Positions 1 through 12,324 of a stretch of DNA of 64,000 bases are shown here, one piece after another (position 1 is the first letter of the stretch; the number at the start of each line of letters is the position of its first letter). A program made the position numbers and the translations under genes. The notes beneath the pieces were generated by a model. That model worked only from the letters and a program-made list of their open reading frames with translations, did not search any database and was not told the origin of the DNA. The DNA is from Synanceia verrucosa (Eukaryota > Chordata > Actinopteri > Perciformes > Synanceiidae). Location: contig CM056558.1 of NCBI GenBank assembly GCA_029721515.1, forward strand, positions 16,399,240 through 16,463,239. Direction: 5' to 3'.

Positions 1-2416
1 TTTATCAGTCAAGCACTTATGGGAGATTATGAAGAGGTGTCTGAGATAAGATTTTCCACCGCCTTCAACAAAATAGTGGAATTCCTCATGTAATAAAGGT
101 TAGGGAATATATAGCCTGTGCTGTGGTGAAACGTCTCTGGCAGTTCCTGGTGGCCCATCATCGTATTCAGGGAATAGTTTATAGGACATTTGGGACTTTT
201 ATTCACTTTTCTTGCTGAGAGTTCGATGAGAACACTTTTATGTATGTCTATTATGTATATAAAACTAGACTTCTACTTGAATTGCCAATATCTGTTAAAT
301 GTGTGTGTTTTTTATTGTACAGATTGAGGATTAAGGGTATAATGTATATGTCCATGTGGAAGCAGTAAAACAGAAAGAAAATTTCAAAGAAATCAGGAAT
401 AGTGTATACAAAGTACTGCTGTGCATCTTTGATGTGAACAGATTTGATTTAATCTGTAATCATAAATTACAAGGTGAACAATGATATTGAGCACCTATAA
501 GTGGGATGTGTAGTTGTAACATTACTATATGTACACCCTAACTCTGAAAGTAAAAACAGAAAGCTCCCCACCAGGCTAAGCCTTTTTGTTGTAGCCTTGC
601 ATACAACGAACAGAAATGAGAGTGGTATTGATCTTGTTATCTAACTCTTTTCAATGAGTCAGTATATTGGCTGTACAAGATTCCCCTGTCAAACCATCCG
701 TGTTTCATCTCCTTGTTTCACGACATCTCTCCGTCAATCCATCAGATGTTGTAGTAGTCAATAAAGAGTTTGTTTTAGTGGTAGCCTGCACCTTTGACTC
801 TAACCTACAGTAGAGGATGCCTTTATGACAACAGCTATTAAATAGCAAGATTCTATCTCACAGCTGGGTGGTTGCTTCACACTGCTTGTTTTCATATTTG
901 GCAGTCTAGGATACACTCACAGATTGGTCACAAGAGCACTTCAACAACTTGGGAAGCCCGAATTGGGGATAAACCGCTTGCAAAGTACTGTGCTGCCTCT
1001 GTTATCATTGGCAGCCGCCACACATGGCAGAGACAGTGCTACTTATATCCCTGAGAGTAGGCCTATTATATTTGCTATTATGAATACCTCACTAATCATA
1101 ATTTTGAATCTTTTCTACAGTATTCGTATTGTTTGTGTCCTCGTATCACTTTTCTCTATGCTGGCATAAATAAAATGATAAAATGTGTGTGTGTGTATGC
1201 TGTTGCATGTGTATGTATTTTGAAGGCCAGGGTTAAAGGTTAAAGACACACTTGAACATTTGAAGAAGTCAGAGTCTTGTGTTTCCACTTCATTAGTCTG
1301 ATTAGTCAGGGGCTGAAGGTCAGGGGTCACAAATCAGGAAGCTGGCAGATGTCAGGATGGCTGGAGTTCCTCCACATTGACCTGATGCTAACCAGAGAAT
1401 GAATCTGAATTTTTCCTGTTCATTCAGATATTATTTTCGCACAGTACCTGCCAGCAGTGATTATGAAGGAATGTCTGGTTGAGAAAACTCATCTCCTTGT
1501 CTTCTTCTTATGAAACAACAGACTGAAATCCATTGATTGGGAAAGACACACACAGCCTCGGCGTGTTTTGGTTCTGATTAGAAATTACTGCTGGCACCAA
1601 GATACACCCTGCTTTTTCCAAAGAAAAACCACACGCATCCAAACAGGCCAGGTCTTGCAGCCCAGATATGCTGCCCTAACTTTGATCTCTGCATCTGGGT
1701 CAGCCAAGCATAGCCTGGAGCCTGTAGGAGACCTGCCATGGGGGATGTAGTTCTAATCAGATACATTTTGTAGTTTTAATCAAATACAGGATTGGGGTTT
1801 GAGTTTCTAATGACATATAGCACCAGTGTTGAAAGAGCAGCGACCTCAGGATTTAATCTTGGAGGCAAACAGTGACTTGTGGTGGTCGCCTTTGGTCTGT
1901 GTTGTGATAGCTACTGAAAAGGGAAGCTTCAGGCTTCTCCAGTGTCGCTCACCTTTGATGCTGTAAATCTAATTGGCTTTGTAGACTTGAATGAGACCAA
2001 GAGGAAATTAGCCTTTTCCTCCGCAATGACTTCTTTATTTTGCTCCACTACACCACATTAAACATGCGTTATTAGACAATTCAGTCAAGCTGGTGAACAC
2101 CCCCTGCTTTGTGGGAATCACATTCTCAGACCCAATTAGTCTTCACTAAATCTCCATATAGGCTTCCTTGACACAGAGGCAGTATATGACATGCTGTTGG
2201 TTATTAGAAACAGTTGGATAAACTTCCAGGGAGTATTTTTGAGTATTTGTAAAAAAAAAATATTGATTCTTTTATACTTTATTTTTGGATTTATAGACTA
2301 TAATTTCTTTAGTTTTGCATTAATAAAGATCTTAAACTCATCACCTTCAGTTATTTTGCTCAAAAGCAACAGTGAGTGATTGTTAGACCTTTTTCTTCTT
2401 CTATTATTTTGATGAT

Positions 2417-2466
<50 letters not shown>

Positions 2467-2487
2467 TCCCCCCCTCTTTCTCTGCAG
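1..2487. other. Upstream anos1 intron
   Basis: No exon is recognisable here. It is AT-rich unique-looking sequence, presumably the intron separating the FnIII-1 and FnIII-2 exons. There is a short GT run near 1184 and a CT microsatellite at 2421-2462, just before the first exon. Confidence 0.5.
2421..2487 (+). repeat. (TC)n microsatellite forming the polypyrimidine tract of an anos1 acceptor
   Basis: About twenty CT dinucleotides run into a C/T-only tract and end at the TCTGCAG acceptor at 2487. No purine interrupts the run from about 2423 to the CAG, so the microsatellite is the polypyrimidine tract. Confidence 0.85.
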
Positions 2488-2581
2488 ACCCCTCACCTCC
2501 AGAACCTCCAGTGAATGTCAGAGTGAGCAACCAAACTCTAGACTGGATGGGTTCACAACCAGCGACACAGCTCACAGAAAG
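2488..2581 (+). CDS. anos1: anos1 coding exon, start of FnIII-2
   Basis: This 94-nt exon begins inside a codon (two bases of it) and ends with two bases of an Arg codon. It encodes the proline-rich start of FnIII-2 (PSPPEPPVNVRV) and an NQT N-glycosylation sequon. The acceptor TCTGCAG follows a CT microsatellite; the donor is AAAG/GTATCT. Confidence 0.85.
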
Positions 2582-4428
2582 GTATCTCAATGGATGATAT
2601 ATGATTGCATATTTTTGCTGTTTCCCTTGCTGGATTAGTTGTTATGCATCATTTCACGACTACATGCTGCCGTTGCAGGCAATCAGTCATAACATGTGGC
2701 AGTGACTGTCTGCATGGTGTAGCTGCATGCACATTTCACTTCATTTTCTACCTTTTTCCAACCATAAACTTTAGCATCTTCTAATTGTACAAGGTCATAT
2801 AAAGTTCACACCATATCTTGGATCTACTCTGCTCCAATTAAACAGTTAAGATATGATAAGATGAACCTTTATTAATCCCACCAACGGGTTACAGTGTTAC
2901 AGTAGCATAGCATGGTTAGTGCAAACAACATAAATAAGGGCCTCTATGAAAAATAAGAAGCACCTACATAAGTACACAGTAGACTGAGTAGAAAAATAAA
3001 TGTGTCAATAATGGTAAAAACAGTAACAAGCATTAAATAAACAGTCTTTGAAAAATGAACAGGATGTGCACAACTGATATAAATATATATACACATAATT
3101 AAGTAAAGCAGTGTATAACGTTGCAGTATGAGCAACAGACAGCACATATACAACATAAATGAACAGAAGGGACCAGGTAATTGCACATGGTGAGTGTAAA
3201 AAACAGTAATATTATCAGTAAATTATCTAAGTATGAGTATGAGAGACTTGCAGCTCTCACTTGTTTTAATGCACATTATCTGAGACATGATAGGAAACCC
3301 AGCACTGAAAGCAGTTGACAAACAAAACTCAGTGTAACTTGTTCAAGAATGTTTACTCCAGGAAGTTGACTTGTAAGGAAGTGCATTTATTTCTGCTTAA
3401 TTACCACAAATTGGTTTACATGCATGTTGTGATGTTGTTTGACGTTAGGCGGCTTTCCTTCCTCAGGACGGGTGGAAATGGGGTCACGGTGGCGGTCCTG
3501 TTGAGCTGGGAGCCCCCCAGAGAGGGAGACCTGCCAGTCCACAACTACAGAGTCACCTGGACGTCTCGACACACAGCGCACAAACACTCCCACATGTTGC
3601 ATGCACAAACACAGACAGTGCACAATAACGTGCACACACGCTCTACGCGCTCACGCACGTCAGAACAGAGTAAAAAGGAGAGCAACAGCAGAGTGACTCA
3701 GGGGGTAAGGAAGCATTTTTATAAACTAATACTAATTACACTTTCTGGGATTATTGTCCCTATTCTATACAATCTATTAATTTAATCACAAGATATACAT
3801 AATATTTTATTGTTATCTGAAACAGTGTACTTCTCCCAGGACCCACAAAACCTTCATATTCAAGCCACAATCCAAATTTTAACCTTAGAGGAACTGTTCA
3901 ACGCTCTGGGAAGTATGCATATTCACTGCCAAGTGTTAGATTGATACCACTCTCTTGTCTGTATGATAAATATGAATCTACAGCCAGGAGACACTAAGCT
4001 CAACTTAAAGATTGGAAGCAGGTGGAAACTTGCTTTGCCGTGTCCAAAGGTAAGAAAATCTACCTATCAGCACATAAAAAGCTCACTAATCAATGCGTTA
4101 CATCTCATTTTTTAAATCTGTGCAAAAACTAATGTGCACAAATGACACATTGTGGTTTTACAGGGGGTTATTTGGACTATTGGACTATTTCTTGGCCATG
4201 AGCATTGACTTTGTGGAGACTCCTTTGCTGGCAACCACACACTCACAAGAAGACAGCAGGCCAAGAAAAGAGATACACTCATCTAAATTTTGGCAGGAAA
4301 GTGAATAAGCTAATAATATTAAGCAAGACACTCAATTATTTCTTTATACCTAAAACCAAGTTTTAACCCTAAACAGCCCTTTGAATTGAGTACTGGGCCA
4401 AATGACCCTTCAATCAAACACACATGCA

Positions 4429-4465
<37 letters not shown>

Positions 4466-7435
4466 CATGTTAATTTGTAATGCCTCTCTTAATCCCTTCA
4501 GATATTAAGATGGCATTTTAGGTATTGTAGCATATTACAATATACTTAATTTGATAATTAAGTGGCTTTCAAATAAAGGCTTTGTTAAGATGTTTTGTTA
4601 AGATGTTTCATTTTCAGTGATGTCCTTTGTGACCACATTCCTGCTGCATCTGCCAGTGTATTACGGTGAAATAAAAACTGCCAACCATGCATCATCAGTT
4701 CCACATGAACAAACAAACTGTTAAGTCTCTGTACACGAGAAAACACAGGATTGCAATTTTATTGAAGCTCTAGATGGCAAACGCAGCTGTATGGATCACA
4801 GATAATCCCTCATCACCACATATTTCCTCTCTGAACCATTTCTCCACTTACTTTAGTGTTTTTAGCTTAGTCTCAGGCCTCCATGAACAAAATCAATACG
4901 ATTAACTGAACAGACTTGTGACCACACGTGTACACATTACCGCACACATACCACTGTCCGACAGCAATGCTCGCACATCATTTTACTTGCATACATTTGC
5001 CACATTGTTGGCCTGTAGTGTTCCATAATACTGATTACTGATATAATGATTGACAGCTGCCCAGAGACTCGGTTCTGATTGGTTGTTTTCCTTTATAAAT
5101 GTCTTTCAGAGCACTTCGAGGACACAGAGAGTCTCACAGATGTACTGCTATCAGGATATATTGACAGTTTTATCAAACTTTTTTATCATATTTACTCAAA
5201 ATGACTGACTGCAGCTCTAAAGTAATAATTTCAGTATCTTATCGTATTATGATCCATAATATCAGACTTCACCACCTTTTCCACGTTCAGGAAGTGTGCT
5301 GATCTTGGATGTACAGTTGTTTCCCATAGCACAAATGCAAAACAAATGAAATGCAAATAATAATGTAATTGCATGCATAGTTGCACATTAGACTGAGAAC
5401 ACAGATGGGAGAGTTATAAAATTAGTAGGCCTAATATTTAAATGCAGTTGCATATAACTGACTAGTCTAATGAGGTTCAGTCTCTCTCTGTCTCTCTCTC
5501 TTTCGCACACACACACACGCACACACACACACCTATGTATTTCGCTGCACCTGAGAGATTTTACTGGGTCTGTAAACCCATGTGCCACTCTAACACACAC
5601 ATTCCTTGTTGTCTCCTGGTTGTGATTACCGCAGTGATTTTACAGGCCTCTGCAGAGCTCAGTATGTTTGAGGTGCAGCATCACATGCAGGTGGATGCAG
5701 AGTGAATCTAAACTCAAAAGTATTTAACCTTTGAAAGATAATTAAAATTTTCTGTGTTACAATGTTACACTAAATATTTTCGATCTGAAAAATGCAATAT
5801 TGTCCTCAGACAGGCATGCCATTATCTTCACAGGACATAACTTTGTTACAGTGCTATGACAACACAATATGTCTGGCTTCAAAGCGGTGAAGCTTTTGAA
5901 TAGACTTTTCACTAACATAACTTAACAATGTAATGTAATTGACTGACAACAGAGAGAAGTGGCTTTCTTGCATTTGGATAACATGTTTAACTCAAGTCAA
6001 AGCATCTGGGAATATACTGTGGAGCATGCCAGTGAGCAAACTTTCAGTTACCATATACATAAATCGGTGCAACGTTAATTACATGACTGATGTTTAGATG
6101 ATTATTCATTGGTCTAGCTGCTAGCACAACATTCAAATGTGATAACAAGCATTAGACAAAGACAGTGAACCATCTCAGTCTCATTGTTGCTCAATTCAAA
6201 CACTAACTTCTTAAGAGTTTCTTCTATTCATGAAATTACATTTAATGCAGCAATAACAGTAAAGAGGGTGGATTTCACTGTCATGATTATGGGTTTGATG
6301 ATGATGTAATATGTTCACAATGCAACTAAGTCCAGTCAGCAGCAGCAAAATACCCATAATCACAGTAAACAAATGTGACGCATCAGCTATCACTGCCTGT
6401 GTAGCAGCTGAACATTTTTCCTTCAAATTAGTGAAGAGTACTCTTTGGACTGGATCCTTCAGCTTTAGACCCACTTAAATGTTCAACTGTAATGTGAGCG
6501 CTCACTTCAAGGGAAGACACAAAAGAATTAAAAACATGAACATCAAAGTTTGGAGGTTTTTAATGCAAGCACACTCATATGGACCTAGCTATCCTAAGTA
6601 GTGATGGCGATCCCAGACTGAGTCTGGTGGAGCCATTTATCTCCAGTCTGGTCCTCTGTTCTGCTCGGCTGGGAGGCCTGGAATTTAAATGAGGCCCCCT
6701 AACTAGTGTTTCCTACTTGCAACTACCTCGAGACACACACAGAGACAGCAGCATCACAACAGGTACTGTAGGTAAGGACCTGAATACAATTTCTATGCTG
6801 TATAAAATAGTTTCCATATCATAGAAAGTATTGGTTTTGTATTCCATGACCATGATGATACATTCCCTAGACGTGTTTAAAACAGTCAGTCAGGAATTTA
6901 TGTAGGACTTGAGGGATTAAGCTTTAAACCTGAAGTAAAAGAAGAAATTGGAGGAAGTATTCAAACATGTAAAAAAATCTGTGCTGAATCAGTGCTTTTA
7001 AATATACATCACCCTCTTACATATAATGTTCACTGACATTATGCACCAAAATAGAAATCCAGGCTTCTCTCACTCACTCTATTTTGCAAATACACACACA
7101 CACACACACACACACAGATGTACATGCCATATGTTTTGTCTATCTTGAGCGTAATGGAAACACTTCAACCCCATTTTGTCTGCAGGTCACCAAGAAGCTG
7201 CTTTTAACTTGCTTTTGTCTCATTCTTTCTTAAGTGTGTTCACATACAGAACCACACACAAACACACACGCACACACACACACACACACTTGTTATCATC
7301 CAAGCATCTCTTTGTTGTGACTACCTCAAACCCACGTAGACAGACAGACCTGATTGACTAAGAGTCTGTTAATGAGCTGTCAGTCAAACAGGAGGCTAAT
7401 GCAGAACAGGTCTAGACTGCCATTCACAAAGTGGG

Positions 7436-7473
<38 letters not shown>

Positions 7474-10400
7474 CACTCAGGATGATTGTCATGATGAAGA
7501 TGGTGGTAGTAACTGTGCTGGCTCCTGAGTTTGTGTTTGAATTCAAGGACTCAAGTTCATCGTAGTTATTTGTCTTTCATTTGGTACCATTTCTGTTATA
7601 CCGCAGACTGAGAAATAGCCAAGAACCACCATTCCCAAAGGCTAAGAATCTTCTCTGTTCCTTTTTTAATGTGTTGTAGGCGCAGTGCGAGCTGTGGCTG
7701 CACGGCCTGCTGCCTGCTACTTCCTACTTCCTGTCCGTCCAGACAGTGGCCTACTGGGGTCAGAAGAGGCTGAAAAGTACCAGAGCCCAAATTGTCTTCT
7801 CCACAAGAAGTCATAAAGGTATAGAAACAAAGCAATCTTCCTCTTCATGGTTTTTCACTTCTAATATGATACCGATATTGCAGCCTTGAGTACTGGCCGA
7901 TACTGATCTGATATCAGTAGATATCTATATGAATCATATATACATAATTTTTTTGTTTTGTAGTATGGAATGTTAGAAAAGCCTTGATCAAGTGATATGA
8001 AAGGGGAAGTGGATTTTTACAAATTGGACCTTATTTCTGGGATAAAATACTGCCATTTACTCAGCCATGTCACTTTGGAGTCATTTGGAGTATTTCTGAC
8101 AATATTGGATTTGATGATATTCATTTAACAGGAGTGAAGAGGGTACCAAAATGCAGCCGGTAAATGACACAATCTTGACCGTTTCTCAAATAACAGACAT
8201 TTAATAAGATTGGCTACACTGTTACTACTCTCATTTGAGTCAGGAGTTGATCGTAACTTGAGAAAAGTCAAACTGTAAACAGACTCTAATTCCTGTGTAT
8301 CATAGTTTACTAAGGACCCGTCGTGCCTTCTACCTTTGTGTCCCTCACAGTGCCTGAACTAAAACAAAGCATGTATGCGTATGTGAAAACATCACAAATA
8401 AGTATTTTAGTTCAGTGTGACTGAACATCATAGATGAATAAATATAGCTGGCACAAAAAGTCAGTTAGGGATGTACAGTATAATGTTTAAGAAGACTCTA
8501 CAAACTCCAGTAGGTTTTGTACAGTTTTGTCTTGCTGCAACAAAGTAAGTTGCTATAAATAAAGATAAGAGTTGCTCAGTATAAAAAGATTTCTTGCTCA
8601 AGCTGTGTAAACTGTTGTTTTACTGTTTGTGTTGCAACAATGCGGCCACCAAAGTACTCCGTTAGAAACCCAACCCTAAATAGAAACTCATTCAAGTACA
8701 TGTTTTTCATGAACATCATGCCATATTGTATTTACTGTCCACAGCACCCATTTGTTAACAAAACTTTACATTATTATGTTAATTATAGTGAATAAGGAGT
8801 TTGTTCAGAGCTGCTGCATTTACTGACTGTCAGCATATTTAGTCTCCCTGCAGCTGCACTGTTTAAACACACATGTACAGTGGAAAGTGGCAATGTTAAT
8901 GGTTGACCAGGCAACAGAAGTATTTATAGGTGACCTGTCGGTCAGACCAGCAGAGAATTATAGCCAGCTGCAGCTCAATTATCAAACCACATACCAACAA
9001 TTTTATATGGAACATATTGCCGTTTATAATTTAGCAGCATTGATTTTTGACACCATCCACATATTAGCTTGGTCTCCCTCATGAAGGTCAGTTCACCACA
9101 TAAAACCAATTAGTGTTTCTGAGTGAATGAGTTAACTGAAAAAGCTACCTACCAGCTGCACTGCCGTTGCCAGTTTACGATATTCTTGGCACAATAACGC
9201 CTTTATATATTCCATGTTACATAAAACAGGTTTCATACAGTACATTGTATAATTTGTACTGTATATATTATACATGTTGCCAGTTGTAGGTATTCAAATC
9301 AGCTTCTGCACAACATAGCTCACTGCTTTAATATACACATAATAACACAATGAACGTCACTCCTGCAGTTTCAACTTAGTTTGGCTGTTTGGTTTTCATA
9401 AAAGATCATTTTATTTTGCAACAAACAAGGCTGGTTATTTATATTTTTACCTTTTACTACCCTCACTGCTTAAGTCATAGCATCAAATCAGCATTCATCA
9501 TTTGTTATTCCTCTCCTCTCCTCTAAAGGTGAAGACTTCTCAAATGAGCTCCCTTCTTCCTCATCACTTCCCTCCTCTCCTTCCCTCTCATCCTCCTCTC
9601 CTTCTTCCTCCGACCTCCCCCTCTCTTCCTCTCTGCCTCACGCTGAACCCCCATTTAACCCCATCGCCCCTGGTAACCTGCGCCTGGAGGTCGCTGCCCC
9701 TCATTACCATGACGACCAGCTGCAGGTCAAGGTGTTCTGGAAGTGGCCTCACCATGGTGAGTCGATTCTGAAATACTGAACAACTCAATAATAGACAAGA
9801 GAAAAATAAGACTGTAGAAATCTAAAAGTACAATTTACTGAATACAACCTCTTCCAGAGGTCTTTAGCTGAGGCTCCTTGCCATCTCTACGTACAGTTAA
9901 ATACTTCCACATTAATTCGGAAACGCAATCAAACTCCTGCATCGCAGTTGTCTCGTTAAAATAATCCACACCTTACAGCCATTTTGAATCCATCATTTTC
10001 GGTGGCCATGATTTTAAATGACAACATACTGTATTTCTGCAAATATGATTATTGATCATCAATAAAGACCAGAAGAAACAATAGACTTTTCACTAGAGGA
10101 GCAATATAGAGAAAATAAAGCTTTATCATCGTGCATCCTGACATATTTGAATTTATCAAAATAAACCACATGTCCACTGATGTAGTGTCTGTCTCTCTCT
10201 CTCGCTCTTGCATTACAGACAAGCAGAGACATCCTGGTCCTTATATTTTGCGCTGGTATCCACACACCTGCAGTACTAATGTTACAAACACTGAGAGAAC
10301 AACGACTGTGCAGGTATAACTACTGTGGCTGAGTTTTAAGTGTGTCTCTGTCTTTGAAATTATGTATTGGTGTCCTGTTTCTATGTGAGCTTTGTTGTTG

Positions 10401-11774
10401 TGTCTTTGCGTGTGTATGTGTGTCAGATCAGATGTCATCACCATAACTCAGATCAGTCTGGAATGCTCTTTTCCTCTGTCTGTGTTTAAGTTTGTCTTCC
10501 TGCCATCACCTCACTGTCTCTGCCTAACATCGCTTTTACCATAACTCTGTCATGTTCCTGGCTGAAATAGCCTCTATTTAAATATGTAAGGATGAAATAT
10601 AGAAAGAGATTTGACTGCAAATGATGTATGGGGAAGTGATTTGCAGAATAGTCTCAGCAATGACAACTACCCATTGTGTCACCAAAATTAGAATAGGAAA
10701 GACAAAATCTACAGAATCAGCCTTTAAATGCTGAAGTGAAGCTGAGATAGTGAGGAGAATTTTAAAAGATTAACTGGTACTGACTTCATACAGTGCACTT
10801 GACATCTCCAACATTTGCTCTTTACCCACTGTTTTCCTGCTGTTAAGCTCACGACAAAAACAATCACAGAGCCAGTGTATCGATAACTATATAAGTGCTG
10901 TGTGCAACTCTGATGTCACAGAGCATAATTTCTGTTCATTGAAGTTCAGGCTTTTTTAAACACTTATGCCATTTGTCGTCATTTGAAGCTGCCAAGTGCT
11001 GCTTCAAACTGTGTGGTGTTTATTTTAACATGGAGCTAACAAGCTGCTCATGTGAGAAAGGTTTCCAAATGAAAAATAGAGGTAATGTGTGTATTTTAAG
11101 GAACTTTGTAATAGGTCAGTTTTAACAACCAGCTGTGTACAGTTTAAACACTCTTTTTGATTTTCTCCAGGGCACCCATCACACCATCACAGGCCTGTTG
11201 TTTGCCTGTAAGTACCGGGTCGCCGTGGTAATGAAGGCTGACCCGGGGTCAGAGGCTGTTGCCTGGGTTACAACTCCGACTTGCTCCTCCATCAGGGTCA
11301 GAGGAGGCAAAGCTTTACCCTGCAACACTGAGAGTAAGACTAAAATCTGACTACACACAATTAGTGATAAAATGCACTTCATTTAACTGCATTTTATTTT
11401 AGAAAGTTATTATCTACAGAGAAATGATTAAGTGTGAGTGTTCTGTCATGAGTGAAGGGAATGTTTTGTCCTTTGTTTGTGTCAGAGCGCCTCCTGGCAG
11501 GCAAGAAGGTGGTACTGCGTCCAGAACGACTGACTGCAGACTTTGAACAAATCAATGGCACCCTGCTCACAACACTTCGCTGGAGGATGTCCCAGCATGC
11601 ACTGGACTCAGCAGCAGTAGAGGGCTTCCAATTCACCTGGACTCTGCAATCAGGGGTTTTTGTGGCAACAGAAGGGCAGGAGGACACGCTTATCTCCCAG
11701 ACACAGACAATCGCTGCGGTAAGACATGAAATGGGGCCTATAGCAACGTGATTATGTTGTGCCAGCAGCAGAGA

Positions 11775-11810
<36 letters not shown>

Positions 11811-12189
11811 TGTGTGTGTGTGTGTGTGCGCGCACACAGTTACATTTTCTTTCTAACTTAAAGAGGCAGTGTCAGCAGTCAAAGAACGAAGAAAATCTAA
11901 ATCAACCCAGAAAAGCTGAATACAATCATGAAGCAGCATTTGCAAATTATACAATAAAGGATCAGTCTGTGTTATCAGTCTTTGTTATTGTCAGACAAGA
12001 ATAGTGTACATGTGTGTCTGTTTACTTAACCTGCCTCATCCTCCTCAGTCTCGGCGGTCTCTGTCAGTTCATGGTCTTCAGGCTGACAGTGTTTACCAGG
12101 TGCAGCTCCAGGTGTTAACAGCAGGGGGCAGCAATGGCGCCGCAGTCTCAAAGACCATACATACTCCAGTTGTCAACACCACACTTTGA
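2488..12189 (+). CDS. anos1: Anosmin-1, 3' part (FnIII domains 2-4), eight coding exons
   Basis: Coding exons are 2488-2581, 3467-3704, 7680-7818, 9529-9756, 10219-10313, 11171-11333, 11486-11718 and 12049-12189, all with AG/GT borders and compatible phases, giving about 442 residues. Anosmin-1 is a secreted, heparan-sulfate-binding matrix protein that promotes FGF-receptor signalling and GnRH/olfactory neuron migration; human loss causes Kallmann syndrome. The reading matches the human order: FnIII-2 (WEPPREGDLPVHNYRV, then VQTVAYWGQKRLKS), FnIII-3 (LRLEVAAPHYHDDQLQVKVFW) with four cysteines at equivalent places (HTCST, FACKY, PTCSS, LPCNT), and FnIII-4 (LRPERLTADF to QVQLQVLTAGG). The first exon needs one base from an upstream exon, so the signal peptide, Cys-rich/WAP region and FnIII-1 lie outside the window. 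The C-terminus ends soon after FnIII-4 without the mammalian His-rich tail. Fish have two paralogs and I cannot say which this is. Confidence 0.93.
2855..3230 (-). mobile_element. LINE 3'-end fragment (minus strand)
   Basis: Read on the minus strand the left edge gives GGGATTAATAAAGG followed by a GATA/TATC-like tail, the usual 3' terminus of CR1/L2/Rex-type LINEs in fish. The interior is A/T-rich 3'-UTR-like sequence without an ORF. It lies in the anos1 intron. Confidence 0.5.
3467..3704 (+). CDS. anos1: anos1 coding exon, FnIII-2 core and basic loop
   Basis: This 238-nt exon completes the Arg codon and encodes the FnIII B-C strands (VAVLLSWEPP, DLPVHNYRVTW), followed by about 40 residues rich in His, Thr, Ser, Arg and Lys. 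The equivalent human stretch is a shorter Lys/Arg-rich loop. The acceptor is CCTCAG and the donor GGG/GTAAGG, phase 0. Confidence 0.9.
3705..7679 (+). other. Large anos1 intron with several CA microsatellites
   Basis: This 4-kb intron holds CA tracts near 4432-4462, 5505-5532, 7090-7118, 7256-7290 and 7438-7472, and otherwise unclassified AT-rich sequence. No further exon is convincing. Confidence 0.6.
7680..7818 (+). CDS. anos1: anos1 coding exon, end of FnIII-2
   Basis: This 139-nt exon encodes the F-G strands of FnIII-2. The segment VQTVAYWGQKRLKS is a near copy of the human VQ-AIxYWGQTRLKS-type signature and is the strongest single identifier of the gene. It ends with one base of a Gly codon at AAAG/GTATAG. 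Confidence 0.93.
7848..7993. mobile_element. hAT-type element fragment
   Basis: This stretch is homologous to the left part of the hAT element at 20145-20902: both contain TTTTTCACTT, GATACCGATATT, CAGCCTTGAGTA and GCCTTGATCAAGTGATAT in the same order. The TAGGAGTGTCCC terminus is missing, so the copy is truncated. It lies in the anos1 intron. Confidence 0.6.
7994..9528 (+). other. anos1 intron, no further feature recognised
   Basis: AT-rich intronic sequence with a C/T-rich approach to the acceptor at 9528. Nothing else is supported. Confidence 0.5.
9529..9756 (+). CDS. anos1: anos1 coding exon, Ser-rich linker and start of FnIII-3
   Basis: This 228-nt exon opens with about 35 residues made largely of Ser, Pro and Leu, with a few acidic residues, linking FnIII-2 and FnIII-3. 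It then enters FnIII-3 (PGNLRLEVAAPHYHDDQLQVKVFWKW). Human anosmin-1 has a basic linker here, so the linker composition is divergent while the domain start is conserved. It ends with one base of an Asp codon. Confidence 0.9.
9757..11170 (+). other. anos1 introns around the 10219-10313 exon
   Basis: Two introns (9757-10218 and 10314-11170) flank the short exon. They contain only AT-rich intronic sequence, with a short TC run before the 10218 acceptor. Confidence 0.5.
10219..10313 (+). CDS. anos1: anos1 coding exon, FnIII-3 middle
   Basis: This 95-nt exon encodes the FnIII-3 C strand (PYILRWYPHTC), with the conserved Cys and an NVT sequon. The acceptor is TTACAG and the donor CAG/GTATAA, phase 0. 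Confidence 0.88.
11171..11333 (+). CDS. anos1: anos1 coding exon, end of FnIII-3
   Basis: This 163-nt exon encodes ITGLLFACKYRVAVV and TTPTCSSI, matching the human CKYKV and TPPCS positions, then LPCNTE. The three cysteines here plus the one in the preceding exon preserve the four-cysteine pattern of this domain. The donor is GAGA/GTAAGA. Confidence 0.9.
11486..11718 (+). CDS. anos1: anos1 coding exon, start of FnIII-4
   Basis: This 233-nt exon encodes RPERLTADFEQING, then LRWRMSQHAL, GFQFTWTLQSG and LISQTQT, matching human FnIII-4 (RPENLSASF, SWKMAKANL, GFQVTWAE, IISQSQ). It contains an NGT sequon. The acceptor is GTGTCAG and the donor GCG/GTAAGA, phase 0. Confidence 0.92.
11777..11838. repeat. 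(GT)n microsatellite
   Basis: A run of GT dinucleotides with one CTGT interruption, ending in GCGCGCACAC. It lies in the intron between the last two anos1 coding exons. Confidence 0.9.
12049..12189 (+). CDS. anos1: anos1 last coding exon, end of FnIII-4 and stop
   Basis: The exon encodes the terminal FnIII-4 strands (LSVHGLQADSVYQVQLQVLTAGG, then KTIHTPVVNTTL) and stops at TGA 12187-12189. A second in-frame stop (TAG) follows directly, and then a splice donor (TAG/GTAATG at 12193). The exon itself therefore ends at 12192, and the next exon is untranslated. Confidence 0.88.
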   Translation, partial: SRRSLSVHGLQADSVYQVQLQVLTAGGSNGAAVSKTIHTPVVNTTL

Positions 12190-12324
12190 TAGGTAATGGT
12201 GGGTTCACAGTTCTGTTCAGTAGTTAGCCTTTTTATATCCCTTTACGTGATGAAATAGCATTTATTTTCTGGCATGCTCCGGAAATGTGTTTCTGTAAAA
12301 GGATAATACGTTATGTCTCTACAG

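Noticed and set aside
3315..3466. Open frame upstream of the 3467 exon
   Set aside because: A good acceptor at 3466 and the anosmin homology starting there show that the upstream part is intron.
6211..6474. Minus-strand 87-codon frame with a hydrophobic segment (LFTVIMGILLLLTGLSCIVNIL)
   Set aside because: It starts with GTG, not ATG, lies inside an anos1 intron, and I know no matching family. Hydrophobic frames arise readily in AT-rich DNA.
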